Positions 23,115-34,193 of a stretch of 64,000 nt of DNA are shown here, one piece after another (the stretch's first letter is position 1; the number at the start of each line of letters is the position of its first letter). Location of the stretch: positions 559,552 through 623,551 of the forward strand of contig NW_012236528.1 in assembly GCF_000787575.1 (NCBI RefSeq). Reading direction: 5' to 3'. Below the pieces are notes generated by a model. That model had not been told where the DNA came from, did not search any database, and was given only the letters and a program-made list of their open reading frames with translations. The translations under genes were made by a program, and so were the position numbers. This stretch comes from Acytostelium subglobosum LB1 (lineage: Eukaryota; Evosea; Eumycetozoa; Acytosteliales; Acytosteliaceae).

Positions 23115-24760
23115 CTGGTTAAACTTAAGCTTGGGTTTGCAATAAAGTATACTCTATTGCCAACTGGTGATTGATACATTGTTGTAGAGTGATCAATCCT
23201 TTTGAACACTCCAATTATCTCTTGATTGTTACCAATGTTCAAGATGTAGGTGCCAACATTTGGGAATAACCTTGTCATTGTAATGTATGACTCGATTATC
23301 TTTGTGTTGATCTCATACTTTCTGAACGTGACGAGATTGATTGCTGCACGGAAGCACTTGATATAGGTATGGCAAGGTGCTTTGATGAGATCATGTTGCT
23401 CCGCCAAACTCTTGGTGATGTGATAGAATAGTATTGACACCTTCTCAATCGAACTTGACACTTGATCGATGAGCCCCATGTACCTGTTGAGGCCAAGTTC
23501 AAGCACCTTGATGTTGTTTGGGAATGCGATCGGTGTGTCTGCACCCATGCATGCGCCAGGTGTAATGCAACTCAATGTCTGTGACAGAACACCTGGTGGG
23601 ATCATACGCTTGTAGTTATTGCCTAAGTTGAGCGTCACAAGACGACCCGGTAATGAACCCGGTTCCATTGGCGAATTATACATGTATCCGAACCATAGCT
23701 CAGTGAGTGATTCGGGTAGCGTGCCTGGTTTGATGGGACTGTTGAACTTGTAAGAGAAACATAACTTGGTCAAATGACTGGGGAGTGCTCCAGGCGCGAT
23801 AGGATGATTGGCAGAGTTGTACTCTGCTAGAAGATCGAGTGTGTCTGGCAAGTAGCCACTGGCCACCGTCACTGGATCAATGAAACCCTCTTCAAGAGTA
23901 AGACTGGTCAGTGAAGGTGGGAGCGATGCGAACATCTTCACAGGGTCCACATGTAGATTTGTTGGGAGGAAGTAAAGTGTCCTAAGAGTTGGTGGCAGCG
24001 CCAAGGCTTGTCCATCGGGGCCAAAGATCGCACCTCCGCCAACATTGAGCTCGATGAGCGTCGGAGGCAATGTACACGGTGACTTTAGATCGTATGCTGA
24101 CAGAGAGGTCAGTCCTTGGGGAAGAATGCTCGAGTCCAGTTGCTTGTATCGATAGCTCAGGTTCAGCTTCTTGAGTGACTTGGGGAGGACATCAGCCATG
24201 AGAGGTGTAACAAAGTCCGCGCCAAACGTTAGAGAGTAGAGTGATGAAGGCAGCACTCCCGGGCAAAGAGGTTGGTTGAACGAATTTACGAACGTCAGGT
24301 GACGCAGGGAGGATGGTAGCGATCCAACTGAGAGTGGCTGGTTGAAGCATACCCCAAGAACCAATGTCTCTAATGAGTCCGGCAGTGAACCAGGCATGAT
24401 CGCTTGAGAGAATTCGTAGCCAAAGGTCAGTGAGGTGATTGATGTAGGCAGTGTATCTGGTATGATGACTTTGTTGAAGTTACTGCCAAAGACAAGTGTG
24501 TCAATAGTTGATGGGATGTCCACAACATCCTCAACAACCATTGTTGAGAGAGGCTTTGACTTGAGTTTAGACTTATCATCATCATGATTGAGTGATTGTC
24601 CTGACACCATTGTCAGAGTTGACGTCGTCCTCATCCAGATTGAAAAGAGTTGCTTGCATGTCAGGGCGAATGAGACTTGATCAACTCGTTCAAGATGACC
24701 TCCATGTCGATCCAACAAATCAATGATTGATCTAATGATCACTAATGGCAAAGACTCCAT
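23105..24760 (-). CDS. F-box-like / FNIP-repeat protein
   Basis: Single exon, 1656 nt, 551 aa, ATG start (MESLPLVIIRSIID). The N-terminal 45 residues look F-box-like (LTCKQLFSIW). From about residue 90 to 430 runs a series of about ten FNIP repeats of roughly 22 residues, each with a core like FNQPL-PGSLPSSL-LTFG or FNSPIKPGTLPESL. FNIP repeats form a leucine-rich-repeat-like solenoid and are greatly expanded in dictyostelids, generally on F-box proteins, so this is a probable SCF substrate receptor. The C-terminal 120 residues are a variable helical domain. Its TGA (23105-23107) lies inside the last codons of SLC33A1 on the other strand. The family is certain; the substrate is unknown. Confidence 0.92.
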   Translation of the reverse strand: MESLPLVIIRSIIDLLDRHGGHLERVDQVSFALTCKQLFSIWMRTTSTLTMVSGQSLNHDDDKSKLKSKPLSTMVVEDVVDIPSTIDTLVFGSNFNKVIIPDTLPTSITSLTFGYEFSQAIMPGSLPDSLETLVLGVCFNQPLSVGSLPSSLRHLTFVNSFNQPLCPGVLPSSLYSLTFGADFVTPLMADVLPKSLKKLNLSYRYKQLDSSILPQGLTSLSAYDLKSPCTLPPTLIELNVGGGAIFGPDGQALALPPTLRTLYFLPTNLHVDPVKMFASLPPSLTSLTLEEGFIDPVTVASGYLPDTLDLLAEYNSANHPIAPGALPSHLTKLCFSYKFNSPIKPGTLPESLTELWFGYMYNSPMEPGSLPGRLVTLNLGNNYKRMIPPGVLSQTLSCITPGACMGADTPIAFPNNIKVLELGLNRYMGLIDQVSSSIEKVSILFYHITKSLAEQHDLIKAPCHTYIKCFRAAINLVTFRKYEINTKIIESYITMTRLFPNVGTYILNIGNNQEIIGVFKRIDHSTTMYQSPVGNRVYFIANPSLSLTSYL

Positions 24761-25112
24761 TATTATCTGTTTCTGGAATGATGATCAAATTATAAAATGA
24801 TCAACTTTGTTCCAAATTGGACAATAAACTCTGATCGAGATACGAATGCTTGGTCTTTATTATTCATAAGTTGTGACGGCTAGAGGAGGTCCCTGGTGCA
24901 TCCATTTATAGTCATCCTATCATCAAACAATCCTCTACCATGCAACAGGGTCTTGAATACAGGGTATCCGCTCGAATGGTAGTGAGTCAGCTGACTTGTC
25001 CAACAAACTGGCGCGCTGCTGTGATTGTTGGCTCGACGCTGTGTCGTCTCCATGGTCGGTTGGAGTGGGGACTCATGTGACATGTGTGGCCCGGTTGGCT
25101 GGCTGGCCATCA
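24761..25112. other. Intergenic between FNIP gene and CSL4
   Basis: Nothing recognised beyond the promoter of the FNIP gene and the short 3' flank of CSL4. Confidence 0.5.
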
Positions 25113-25964
25113 TTATGACTCAGCCTCTTCATTCTCCTGTTCGTCTCCATTCTCATTGTTGTTGTTATTGTTGTCCTCGTTGTTATTCTCATCCGAGTCC
25201 AACTCCATCTTTGCCACTTTACGATGTTCCTTTGTCTTTGTCTTTGGACACTGCATCATATTCCAACTGATTGGTATCATAGTAGCTCCAGACATACTCT
25301 GTGCAAACACGACGCCCAACTCATTCTTTGCCGTCGACAGATAATATGATCTACTGTCACCGAGTGATATCTAGTAGTTTGGTCAGTATGATTGATTGAA
25401 TGAACGAATGAATGAATGAATGAATGAATGAGTACTTACAACTTGAGCTACAACGATATCACCTGGTCTGAATGATTTGTAGATCTCAACCTTGTCAATC
25501 TCTGTGGCGCGTACATCTTGTACACGAATGATGCCATTGAATGTCTCTTTCAAAGCTTTAGTACCAACACATAGTATAGCCACTGATGCCAATCTAGGAT
25601 TGTTTCTAAGTACCTGTGCAGTCACAACACTACCAATATCCGGCACAACTCCAGGGTCCTTCTCCTTCATCACAACAATATAATCCTTCTTCAAATCATT
25701 CTCATTTGTTGATGCAACTATATCATCCTTATCCTGCCATATTCATTCATTAGTATGTCAGTCATCTAACGAACGAATGAATCAATATATATATACCTTA
25801 GTTTGATCATCTTGTTCGCTACTTTGATGTCTCTTGATGACATGTGAGAAACCAAGTACTGATGAGTAGATGGCACCTTTGTGTATATATGTACCTTCTG
25901 AGGCAATATATTCACTCTCTCTACATAGTCTCTGTCCAGGTGTAACAATTGTCGACGACTCCAT
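25113..25964 (-). CDS. exosc1: Exosome core component CSL4
   Basis: Exons are 25797..25964, 25440..25733 and 25113..25370; 720 nt, 239 aa, all phase 0. The start MESSTIVTPGQRLCRESEYIASEGTY is the CSL4 N-terminal hairpin domain, where VTPGQRLC is typical. An S1-type OB fold follows (about 70-165: PDIGSVVTAQVLRNN, FNGIIRVQDVRATEIDKVEIYKSFRPGDIVVAQV, ISLGDSRSYYLSTAKNELGVVFA), then the conserved WNMMQCPKT. The C-terminal 35 residues are Asp/Glu/Asn-rich and variable. CSL4 is one of three S1/KH cap subunits of the RNA exosome, found in nucleus and cytoplasm. Start codons of this gene and the LYR gene are only 141 bp apart, so they share a bidirectional promoter. Confidence 0.95.
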
Positions 25965-26105
25965 CACTTCTATTCTATATTCGTTATCTGTTTCGCGTGA
26001 GTTTGAAGACGAATGAATCCAGAATCTGCAACTTCATGACTTTAGCACATTCATTCTTTCAATCTATCAGATCAATTAATTACTCAAACAACATAGATAG
26101 ATAGA

Positions 26106-26384
26106 ATGAGGAATAGGGAATCATTGACATTGTATAGACAGTTTATAAGGTTGTCATATAAGTTCCCTGTGTTTAGTGTACAGTCAAAGATTAGATTGAA
26201 TGCTAAAGAAGTGTGGAGAGTGATGGCTGGTGAGACCGACAAGACAAAGACATCAAAGGCAGTGGCCAAAGGTCGAAACGTATTCAATATGATCAATAGA
26301 CTTGTCACCTATGATCAGACAACACTCAATGGTCTAATGTTCAATGTTAAGCCAACAAACAACAACATCAACAAGAATAGATAG
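26106..26384 (+). CDS. LYR-motif (Complex1_LYR-like) small protein
   Basis: Single exon, 92 aa, ATG start. The N-terminus has the LYR tripeptide in SLTLYRQFIRLSYKFP with flanking basic residues, followed by a predicted three-helix stretch with conserved-looking KGRNVFNMINRL. LYR proteins are mitochondrial matrix factors that bind acyl-ACP and help Fe-S delivery or respiratory-complex assembly. No presequence is obvious, which is common for the family. I cannot say which LYRM it is. It is divergent from CSL4 (141 bp) and convergent with DNA polymerase beta (65 bp between stops). It is very compact, with no introns. Confidence 0.8.
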   Translation: MRNRESLTLYRQFIRLSYKFPVFSVQSKIRLNAKEVWRVMAGETDKTKTSKAVAKGRNVFNMINRLVTYDQTTLNGLMFNVKPTNNNINKNR

Positions 26385-26449
26385 ATAGATAGATTATTCA
26401 TTCATTCATTGTATTCATTGAAGTACATTGACAATGTTATGTCATAACA

Positions 26450-28483
26450 TTAGAGACTACGCTCTGTTGGAGGATAGTAATGCATACCGATGATATCGAA
26501 TATCTCCTTCTCAGAGTTGACAAGGATGTCCTCTCCCTTCTTTGGTCCACTGACTGTATTGATTGAATACTCGCTCAGTGTGAATCCCTTGGACAACGCA
26601 ATGGCTCTACATCAGATTGGATGGACATACATATAGAGTCAATAAAGAAAGCTTCATCGCCTTTGGGCTGGCATGCATAGGCTCGCCAGTCACGCACAAC
26701 CAACTTACCTCATCTGCCTGTTGAACTCATCGCTTCCAGTGTTGTGTAATAGTCCAAAGTAGTACGACTCGATTGGTACGAGCTTGAGATCAATCCTCCT
26801 GACGATTGGTCGTCCACCTGTGTTGCCGCCAGTGCTGGCCTTGGTCTTCTGTTGCTTCTTCTGTTGTTCTCTCTGTTGTTTCTTCTGCTCTTTAGCCAGC
26901 TGCCTCTGCTTGGCCTTCCTCTCCTCAGCCTTCTTTGCCATCTCTTCATTCTCTGGCTCAGTTGCACTTGAGTCATCCTCCTCCACCTCCTCGCCAGAGT
27001 CCTCTTTGTCAACGTCATCGTCTTCGTCATGTGTCGTATCATTGTCTGTTGTGGACTCATGTTCCTGTCCACCCTCTGTTGTTGGCGCACCCTCGACTGT
27101 GCTGGGACATATACAGCAGCCCATGTACTTCATTGGTCCCAAACTGATGTCATCGATAATGATTCCACTCTTCTTCATTGCATCGACCAATCTCTTGATC
27201 AGATCGAATGTGTTCTTCTTGTCCTTCTGTTGCTTGGTGTAGCTTGGATGTGTCAGCAGGATATCAATATCGCCACTGGTCTTGGCACCACGTCTATAGC
27301 TTCCACATGTCTCTGCCATTGCCTTCTTATCAATTGACTTTAGTAGATCCTTGACCATTGCTTCAATACGTTCAATCTCATCCCTTGGCACTCTTGTCTC
27401 AATGTCATCAAAGTACTTTAGACCAACCTGTTGATGATGGTTCAAAGTCGCCTTGATCTTTCTCAATGCCTCTATGGTTGTAATACCATCGTCCACAACC
27501 AATTTCTTGGCGATCACTGGTCTACACTCGTCATGCTGTTGGTTAGTGTGCTGTTCCTTCCATGATCATCCAAGTCCAACTTGGTTGAACATACCCAATA
27601 CCTGACACTTTGGATATCGTATTGATGGCCAACAACTTCTCATTGGAGTTCAACTTCTCCAGCCTATATTGATTGATTGATTGAGGTGAGTGAGTGAGTG
27701 AGTGATTGGTTGAGTCAATGGGTGTCAGAGTTGGTCCAACCATACTTCTTCAGTTTGCCAGTGTCAAGTATCTCTTGTATCTTCTTGGCCAGCTTGACTC
27801 CAACACCATCCAGCTCTAAACATTGAATGCGCACCCTGTCAGTAACAGTTCATTCATTCATTCATTTTAAAAGGTAACTTACTGTGACCTTCTGCGCCAG
27901 ACTCTAGCTTCTTTGGATNAGGCTCTAATAGTCTGAATAGCCTTTCTATATGCGTTATACTTGTTCGTGGCACCAATGTTCTTCTCGAATGTGGCTACAT
28001 CTGTAGAGGAGTATCAGTCAGTCAACATTCAAGGTCTGCATTCAGAGATATGACCAGTTTACCATTCAATATAGTAGTGATCAATTCATTGTGATTGATC
28101 AATGATACAGTTGGCAACATGATCAGACCACCAGTGTCTCTTGTTGTCTTTGTATTGTTTCCACTGTTCATCTTAATTGTTCCATCCTTTCCTCCCACCA
28201 CACCAGGCGTTGACTTGGCTGCTGCTGTCTTTGATGTTGTCGATGATGTTGTTGTTTTGGTCTTGGTTGATGTTGATGATGGTTTGTTTGACTTTGTTCC
28301 AGATGAAGTAGCAGTGGCAGCTGAAGTCCTTTGTTTCTTTAGTACCTTCTCATTGACCTCTACTTCTTCTTCTTCTTCTTCGACATCACTGTTTACAATG
28401 GCATTGCCATAACCATCACTGTAATCACTATCCTCATCCTGTGTACTGCATTCATCATCGAGTTCAGCCTTTCTTTTTGACAT
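26450..28483 (-). CDS. polB: DNA polymerase beta (family X)
   Basis: Exons are 28063..28483, 27883..28000, 27746..27815, 27595..27663, 26709..27521 and 26450..26606. The sum is 1648 nt, one base too many; leaving out the N at 27919 gives 1647 nt, 548 aa, and restores RAYPKKLESGAEGHKL. After an acidic Ser/Thr/Lys-rich N-terminal extension (1-125) come the 8-kDa lyase domain (about 130-220: TFEKNIGATNKYNAYRKAI, then LDGVGVKLAKKI and SKVSGIGP helix-hairpin-helix motifs) and the palm with GSYRRGAKTSGDIDILLTHP (the DID metal-binding aspartates, about residue 300), RRIDLKLVP (the third Asp), NTGSDEFNRQMR and the thumb. It acts in base-excision repair. The palm carries an insertion of about 85 Glu/Asp then Lys/Gln-rich residues between MGCCICPS and RPIVRRID. 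Confidence 0.93.
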
Positions 28484-29533
28484 GTCTCTAATGTATCTTT
28501 ATTTGTTTGATTGATTTATAGATAAGATAAAGATATAATGACATCTATTGTCGTTTCGTCAACACAAAATATCTTCTAGACACCCAAAATGAAACAGTTC
28601 TAAGTAATAGTACCTTTCCTTTAAAGGAAAGATGTGTGAGTATGATTGCTATGTTGGTAAAATGTGATCTTCACAATGTTGTACAGCATGGGGACAATCC
28701 CCCTTGTTCTGTGCAATGAATGATGATCTCTAGATCATTCATAACCTAACATACATACACACATATAATAATAAGAAGAAGAAGATGAACAAACTAAAGA
28801 ATCTACTATACTTGACACCTCTTGTCCCTGCTGCCTATGTATGTCCGTCAGAGTACATGCACTCATAGACATAGACATCAACGACTACCATTGTTCATAC
28901 ACTAACAAACAAGCATATTAATATGGACAGTCGATAAATGGAATGATCAGTCACTCTAGAGACAGGAAGGCCGCCTTCTGTATGTAACTATCTTGGACGA
29001 TGTTCAATCCTCACACTAACTGAGTCGAGTCTACTACATATATACATGCATAGATAACTTCTGTGCCAGTATTGCATTTATAACAATCTACAGAAGAGCA
29101 TTCAGGAATCCAATACCTGTAACTAGCTCGAGATGGTGCTTAGATAGATCGATCATGGTGTCCAAACATACTCACTCAATCAATCATTCAACCTAGAAAT
29201 TACAACCAACAGATTACTTTGATAATCCAATCAGGTTAAGGAGTTTCATTCGCGGTGATAACATTGCCACTGTTCTTCCTGCATGCTGGCTAGTTCAATC
29301 ATTCTGTTTGTAAGTATCACCTTTGATGGAACCGAATGAACCCTATCTAATCATCATTCATTCAATTATGGAACATCTTAGGAGTAATAATGCACTTCCA
29401 CCAACTGACTTGGAAGTGGCCACTCATTGATTGATTGATTGATTGATCATTATCGAAGGCACGACAGGACGATGAAGAATGTAGGATAAACAACAACCTT
29501 TGCTTTGATCTTTATTCATTCCAAAGTGCTCTC
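28484..29533. other. Intergenic, upstream of DNA polymerase beta
   Basis: No gene seen. An 18-bp perfect palindrome lies at 28614-28631 (listed separately), and a (GATT)n tract at about 29428-29446. The rest is low in long open frames. Confidence 0.55.
28614..28631. repeat. 18-bp perfect palindrome
   Basis: CTTTCCTTT followed directly by AAAGGAAAG. It lies about 131 bp upstream of the polymerase beta start and could be a dimeric factor site; that is inference. Confidence 0.8.
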
Positions 29534-31990
29534 TTACATTGGAAGTGTTCCTCTCTTATGTTGTTGCAACATTATGATCAATGTTGATGTGACAATGAAT
29601 GGAAGGACAATGATCCACTTTAACAACCTTGAGAACTGAATATTGAATGAATAGGCTGCCTCGGTACTGTATATCAATCCATTCTTGTTGGTCATCTCTA
29701 CACGGAACAACTTGGCCTGTGAACGCTCGGGCACTGGAACAGTGACATACTTCCAGCCAGGATACTCAAAGTTGAAGGTGAACAGCTGGCGACCACCGTA
29801 GTATCCACGGATCACATATGACTTGTCATTGGCAGTGGACCTGTTGTAGCTGGCATCAACAACGTCGAACGCCAGCGAGAACTCGCTGCCAATCACATCA
29901 AACACACCACTGCTGTCCTGTCTGATGAAAATACCTTCGACACCCTGCGAGAATATGTTCCTCTCCTGATTGAACGAGGTCCTTTCCTTTGCCGGTGTGA
30001 ATGGGGTGTTGGTAGAGAGCGTGTAGAGCACGCCGCCAAATGTGCTGACGAGCAGGTCTAGTTGGCCATTGCCTGTAAAGTCCGTTGCCAGCACCATGGC
30101 GAATGATTGATCGCCAATGTCCAGCTTATTGGTGCAGCCCTCGCGAGTATCTATCATGTAGAGAACGCCATCACTACCATGTACCACGATGGACAGTCCG
30201 TTCGGGTCGCTCGGCGACAGATTGACCAGCAGTATCTGAGACAATATCGAAGACTTTGTCTTGATTGGGAAGTCCAACAATGACTCTCCCGTCGCCGCAT
30301 TGAATGCATATATCACTCCACTTGTTGTACCAACAACAACATCAAGTTTACCATCTCCATTGATATCACCAAGCATTGCGGGCTAAAGGGGTAGGGCATG
30401 GCATGGCCTGTCAGTGGACCCGATCAATCAATCAATCAATCAATTTGAATAAGATACATACACTCTCAGTCATTCCAACAATCTTGTAACTCCATATTTC
30501 CTCGCCACGGTTGTTGAAACAGATGATGTTGCCATCTGCGTCTGTAGCAATGAGCTCTGCCTGACCATCTCCATTGACATCTTGTACGATCACTGGGGCA
30601 TAGATAGAGTCCATGTTTATAGGCTCCATCAATGGTTCTCCATTGTGATCCAATATATACACCAATCCCAAATTAGTTCCAATGATCGTCTCCAACATTC
30701 CATCATTGTTGATATCGGCAACAGTCGGTGATCCATAAACATATCCATTGTACATCTTGTTGTCGGCAGTAAGATCCAAGTCTGTTGAGTGATTGAGTGA
30801 GTGGATGATTGAATGATTGATTGAGCGAAGGTCACTTACGTGTCTGCCACTTGATGGTCATGTCGGCGAGGTTGAAACAGACAATGCCGCCGGCGGCATA
30901 GTTGAAGATGTCAATTTCTGGATCAAGGGTTGAGTTGTGTACGGGGTCGGCGTAGTATTCATGATCGTAGTAGTATGAGGCTGCGACGATCAGCTCCATA
31001 TTGCCATCGGCATCAATGTCCGCGATGATTGGTGAGGACAACACATGAGCATCGACCCAGATGTGCAACTTTGAGTGGCTGGAGTACTGTCTGTTGGCCT
31101 GGATGTAGTGCTCATAGTGCTCCGAGAACAATATCTCATAGTGCTCATGCTTCTGCTTGACGTATGGCGACATGGAGTACATCTCATTCTCTTGAGGCGT
31201 CTGATTGTTGAGCTGTTGCTCTTTGGCATTGGTCTCCCTGTACTCCTTTGATATCCTCTTCCTAATGTCACGCTCGTGCAGTGAGAACGACGCGTCCACA
31301 TGCTTGTCGGTGATGCTGAACCAGTTCTTGGCGACCTTGAGTGGCGGTATCCTTAGCGTGGAGTTGAATGCCAGCATGCCGTTCGAGTGGATGAATAGGA
31401 TCTCGCCCTCGCGCGTTGCCACAACGATCTCATTATGACCGTCTTGATCAAAATCGTAGAGTATGGGACTGGAGGAGAACGTCGACTCGGGCAGGATGAA
31501 CGGCCATCCAATGGCACGCGTGCCACTCTTGCCTCTGATCACATCCACATAATTATTGGTATTAACCAATACAATATCCTTGCTACCTTCAGCAAACAGA
31601 TCAGTTATAATAGGTGTCGATACAATCGATGAATGAGTCTCTGTAGACCATAATATATCTGCACTCTGATCTTTGCATTCAAGTCTAGAGTCACCTCCCA
31701 CTGATACATCTCTTCCACTATGTTTGATTGATTGATTGATTGATTGATATCATGTAAGTATATGATCTGAATGCATGTCTCTTGATATACTATTCTTACA
31801 ATATTAACTCTTCTAGTACAACAGGATGATTGTCTCTGTATGTTGGGTCTGAGAGTACTACGCCTACTTCGTCAACTGCCAGTACCAAGTTACAAATGAG
31901 CAACAAGCATAATGTTAAGACTGATCGTGTCAGTAGTGTACTACTACTACTACTATTGCTGTTGCTATGTTTATGTCTATTCACCATCAT
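29534..31990 (-). CDS. DEX1-like FG-GAP/VCBS repeat type I membrane protein
   Basis: Exons are 31800..31990, 30840..31717, 30462..30781 and 29534..30382; 2238 nt, 745 aa. A signal peptide (hydrophobic core LTLCLLLICNLVLAV, about 25-40) leads into a beta-propeller made of FG-GAP/VCBS-like repeats with calcium-binding-like DxDxDG loops: DFDQDGHNEIVVA, DIDADGNMELIVA, DINNDGMLETIIG, DVNGDGQAELIA, DINGDGKLDVVVG. A C-terminal beta domain and one transmembrane helix (about 718-738, WIIVLPFIVTSTLIIML) with a short KRGTLPM tail follow. The architecture matches Arabidopsis DEX1 and its homologs in other protists, thought to act at the cell surface or endomembranes. A Glu/His/Gln-rich insert sits at about 195-250 of the propeller. 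Surface role is inferred. Confidence 0.85.
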
Positions 31991-32254
31991 CGTCGTCGTT
32001 ACATTAGCAAGTGTATCTAGTACAACTTGTATATGTTTGTTTGTTTGTTTGTTTGTTTGATTGATGGTTGCTTGATTGAAATGAAATGAATGAACTTCAC
32101 TCTTTTGGGGTTTCCCCTAGTTAACTTCGGTCATCAAATTCCATGATCGTTAGTGAGCAGACAGTGGAACTACGATATATATGAAGTAAAAGGACAACTT
32201 AATTTAATTGATGGCCATCAAGACATGAGCAAGTACTGAATAAGACTGGATCAA

Positions 32255-33850
32255 TCACTTGGCCTTCGCTGCCTGTGATTTTTTCGACTTGGTCATCTTT
32301 GATGTAGGTCGTGTGGACAGTTTGATCAGGTGATCATTGGTGAAGGATCTGGCATTTGTCCAAAGTCGTCTGGCATTGTCAAGTAGTAATGAATTCTGCT
32401 GTTGTATCTGAGGACGAACATCTTGTGCATTATTATCATCACCATCATTATTCGAAGATGTCCGCAGCTTTGCCAAATGATTATTGCACAATTCCAACAA
32501 GAATGATCCAACCAAATGATCATTCTTTTCGCTAATAGGCTCATCGTTGTAGAATAGATTGAGATGCTTCTCTTCATCCATCTCTGACTTGCTCATAAAG
32601 TACACTCGCAGTACTGCCAAGTAATTCCATGTGAATGGCAACAGCTTATCATTGACAACCTCGAATTTCCTACACATTGTGATTGATGATGCGTTAGACA
32701 ACTTTGATTAATTGATTGATTGAATGAATTGTACACCAATCATACCCTTGCATTGACAGTCCATTCATTGATAATAATTGCTCCTTCCTCTCGGTAAGTC
32801 GATCGAGTTCGCGTTGCTCTTTGGTCGTGAGTGGCTTGATGTTTGATGTTGATGATGGAAGTGGCAATGCCTGATCACTTGGGATAATGATTGAGTCTTG
32901 TGGATTGTCATCAATGATGAAGCCATAAAAGTGAAGTAGAGTGGAGTTGGAATGATTGCCATATGATATCAACACTTGATCACCTTGATTGAACGATGTC
33001 TCTGTGAACACTTGATAACATCTCTGTGCACTATTATATGATGCACGTGTTGACACTGTCGATGAATGATTGAACAAGTCTGCCATGGGTACCAAGCATG
33101 CATTGTCATGAGCAGATGCCTCGTCTGATAGCGCCACAGTCTTCTTGTTGGCAGCGGCGGTCTGACTGCCACTGATGTTGTTGAAGTAATATGTTCTTGT
33201 TTGAATGACTCCCCATGCCCATTTGAACAAGCCAAAGTCGGCTAGGCCTTCTCTGATCTCATTGATATTGTAGTGATCATCAAGTTGTTTACATTTCTTT
33301 ACGAATTGATCATAGGAGACCATCATCTCCTTCTTGTGTCGCTTGGCTTCGTCCATATAGTATGAGTATTGCAAGTTATCAATCTCATTGTCTGTGTACA
33401 TTGAAGATGTATCATAGCGCTCTGGTATCGACACCAGATATCTATACCATCGTGACCTATCGCCCAACAATCGTTCAACAATCAATTGAAACACCAATCT
33501 CTGTACATTTGTCATTCTCTTTGTAGTCGCTGACAGAATGCTTGATGGCTGAACGCGTCATTCATTGATTAGTTAGGGATGAAGTGTCTGAGAGAGTCAT
33601 CAGTTGTACATACACATCCTATATCGATTGAGAGAGTGGAGTTGATGTGCATCAGCATTGGTTCGGGCACAGAGACCAACATGGTACCAGCTGGAATGTT
33701 ACATCTCGCGCGTACACCTCTTCCACCATGTTCAAAGTCGTGTATCTCCATATAACCATCATTCCACACAATACCATGTTGTTGTGACCATTGAAGTAGT
33801 TCACTTGTTATCGTTGTCGTTGTATTTGTAGTTGTTGTAGTTGTAGTCAT
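32255..33850 (-). CDS. SET-domain protein methyltransferase (SETD3/Rubisco-LSMT type)
   Basis: Exons are 33614..33850, 32746..33548 and 32255..32669; 1455 nt, 484 aa. A Thr/Asn tract opens the protein. The SET fold is split by the helical iSET insert as in SETD3, SETD6 and plant LSMT. Visible parts are the N-terminal strand GGRGVRARCNIPAGTMLVSVP, the motif LVPMADLFNHSS (NHS, cofactor binding) and DQVLISYGNHSNSTLLHFYGF (catalytic tyrosine in SYG). The last exon is the Rubisco-LSMT substrate-binding helical domain (LLPFTWNYLAVLRVYFMS). Such enzymes methylate lysine or histidine on non-histone proteins such as actin or ribosomal proteins; the substrate here is unknown. The C-terminus is Lys/Ala/Ser-rich. 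Confidence 0.88.
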
Positions 33851-34193
33851 TATCCATCATTAGTCAGTTTGTTTGCGAGAATGATCATTTTTCTCAAAGA
33901 CAAGAAGAGGACAAACGATTGATTGATTGATTTGGTTTGGTTTGGTTTGGTTTGATTGCTGAATGTATGCTGCTTCCAACTACTGGTTGAAACAGATACA
34001 AGAGCACAAGTAAGTTACAAATGGTTTATTAGATTGAATCTATATAGAAACCTGAAGGTATATATCGATACGACTTGTTTGAATTGTTGTCGGTGCCAAT
34101 GAATATGTTTGATTGATTGTGTTTGATTGGTTGTTATGGAATGTACAACTGGTGAATAATTGATTGATTATATGTATATATGGTATAAAGTGA
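33851..34193. other. Intergenic, upstream of the SET gene
   Basis: No gene seen. A (GATT)n tract followed by a (TTTGG)n pentamer tract lies at about 33917-33957. Confidence 0.6.
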
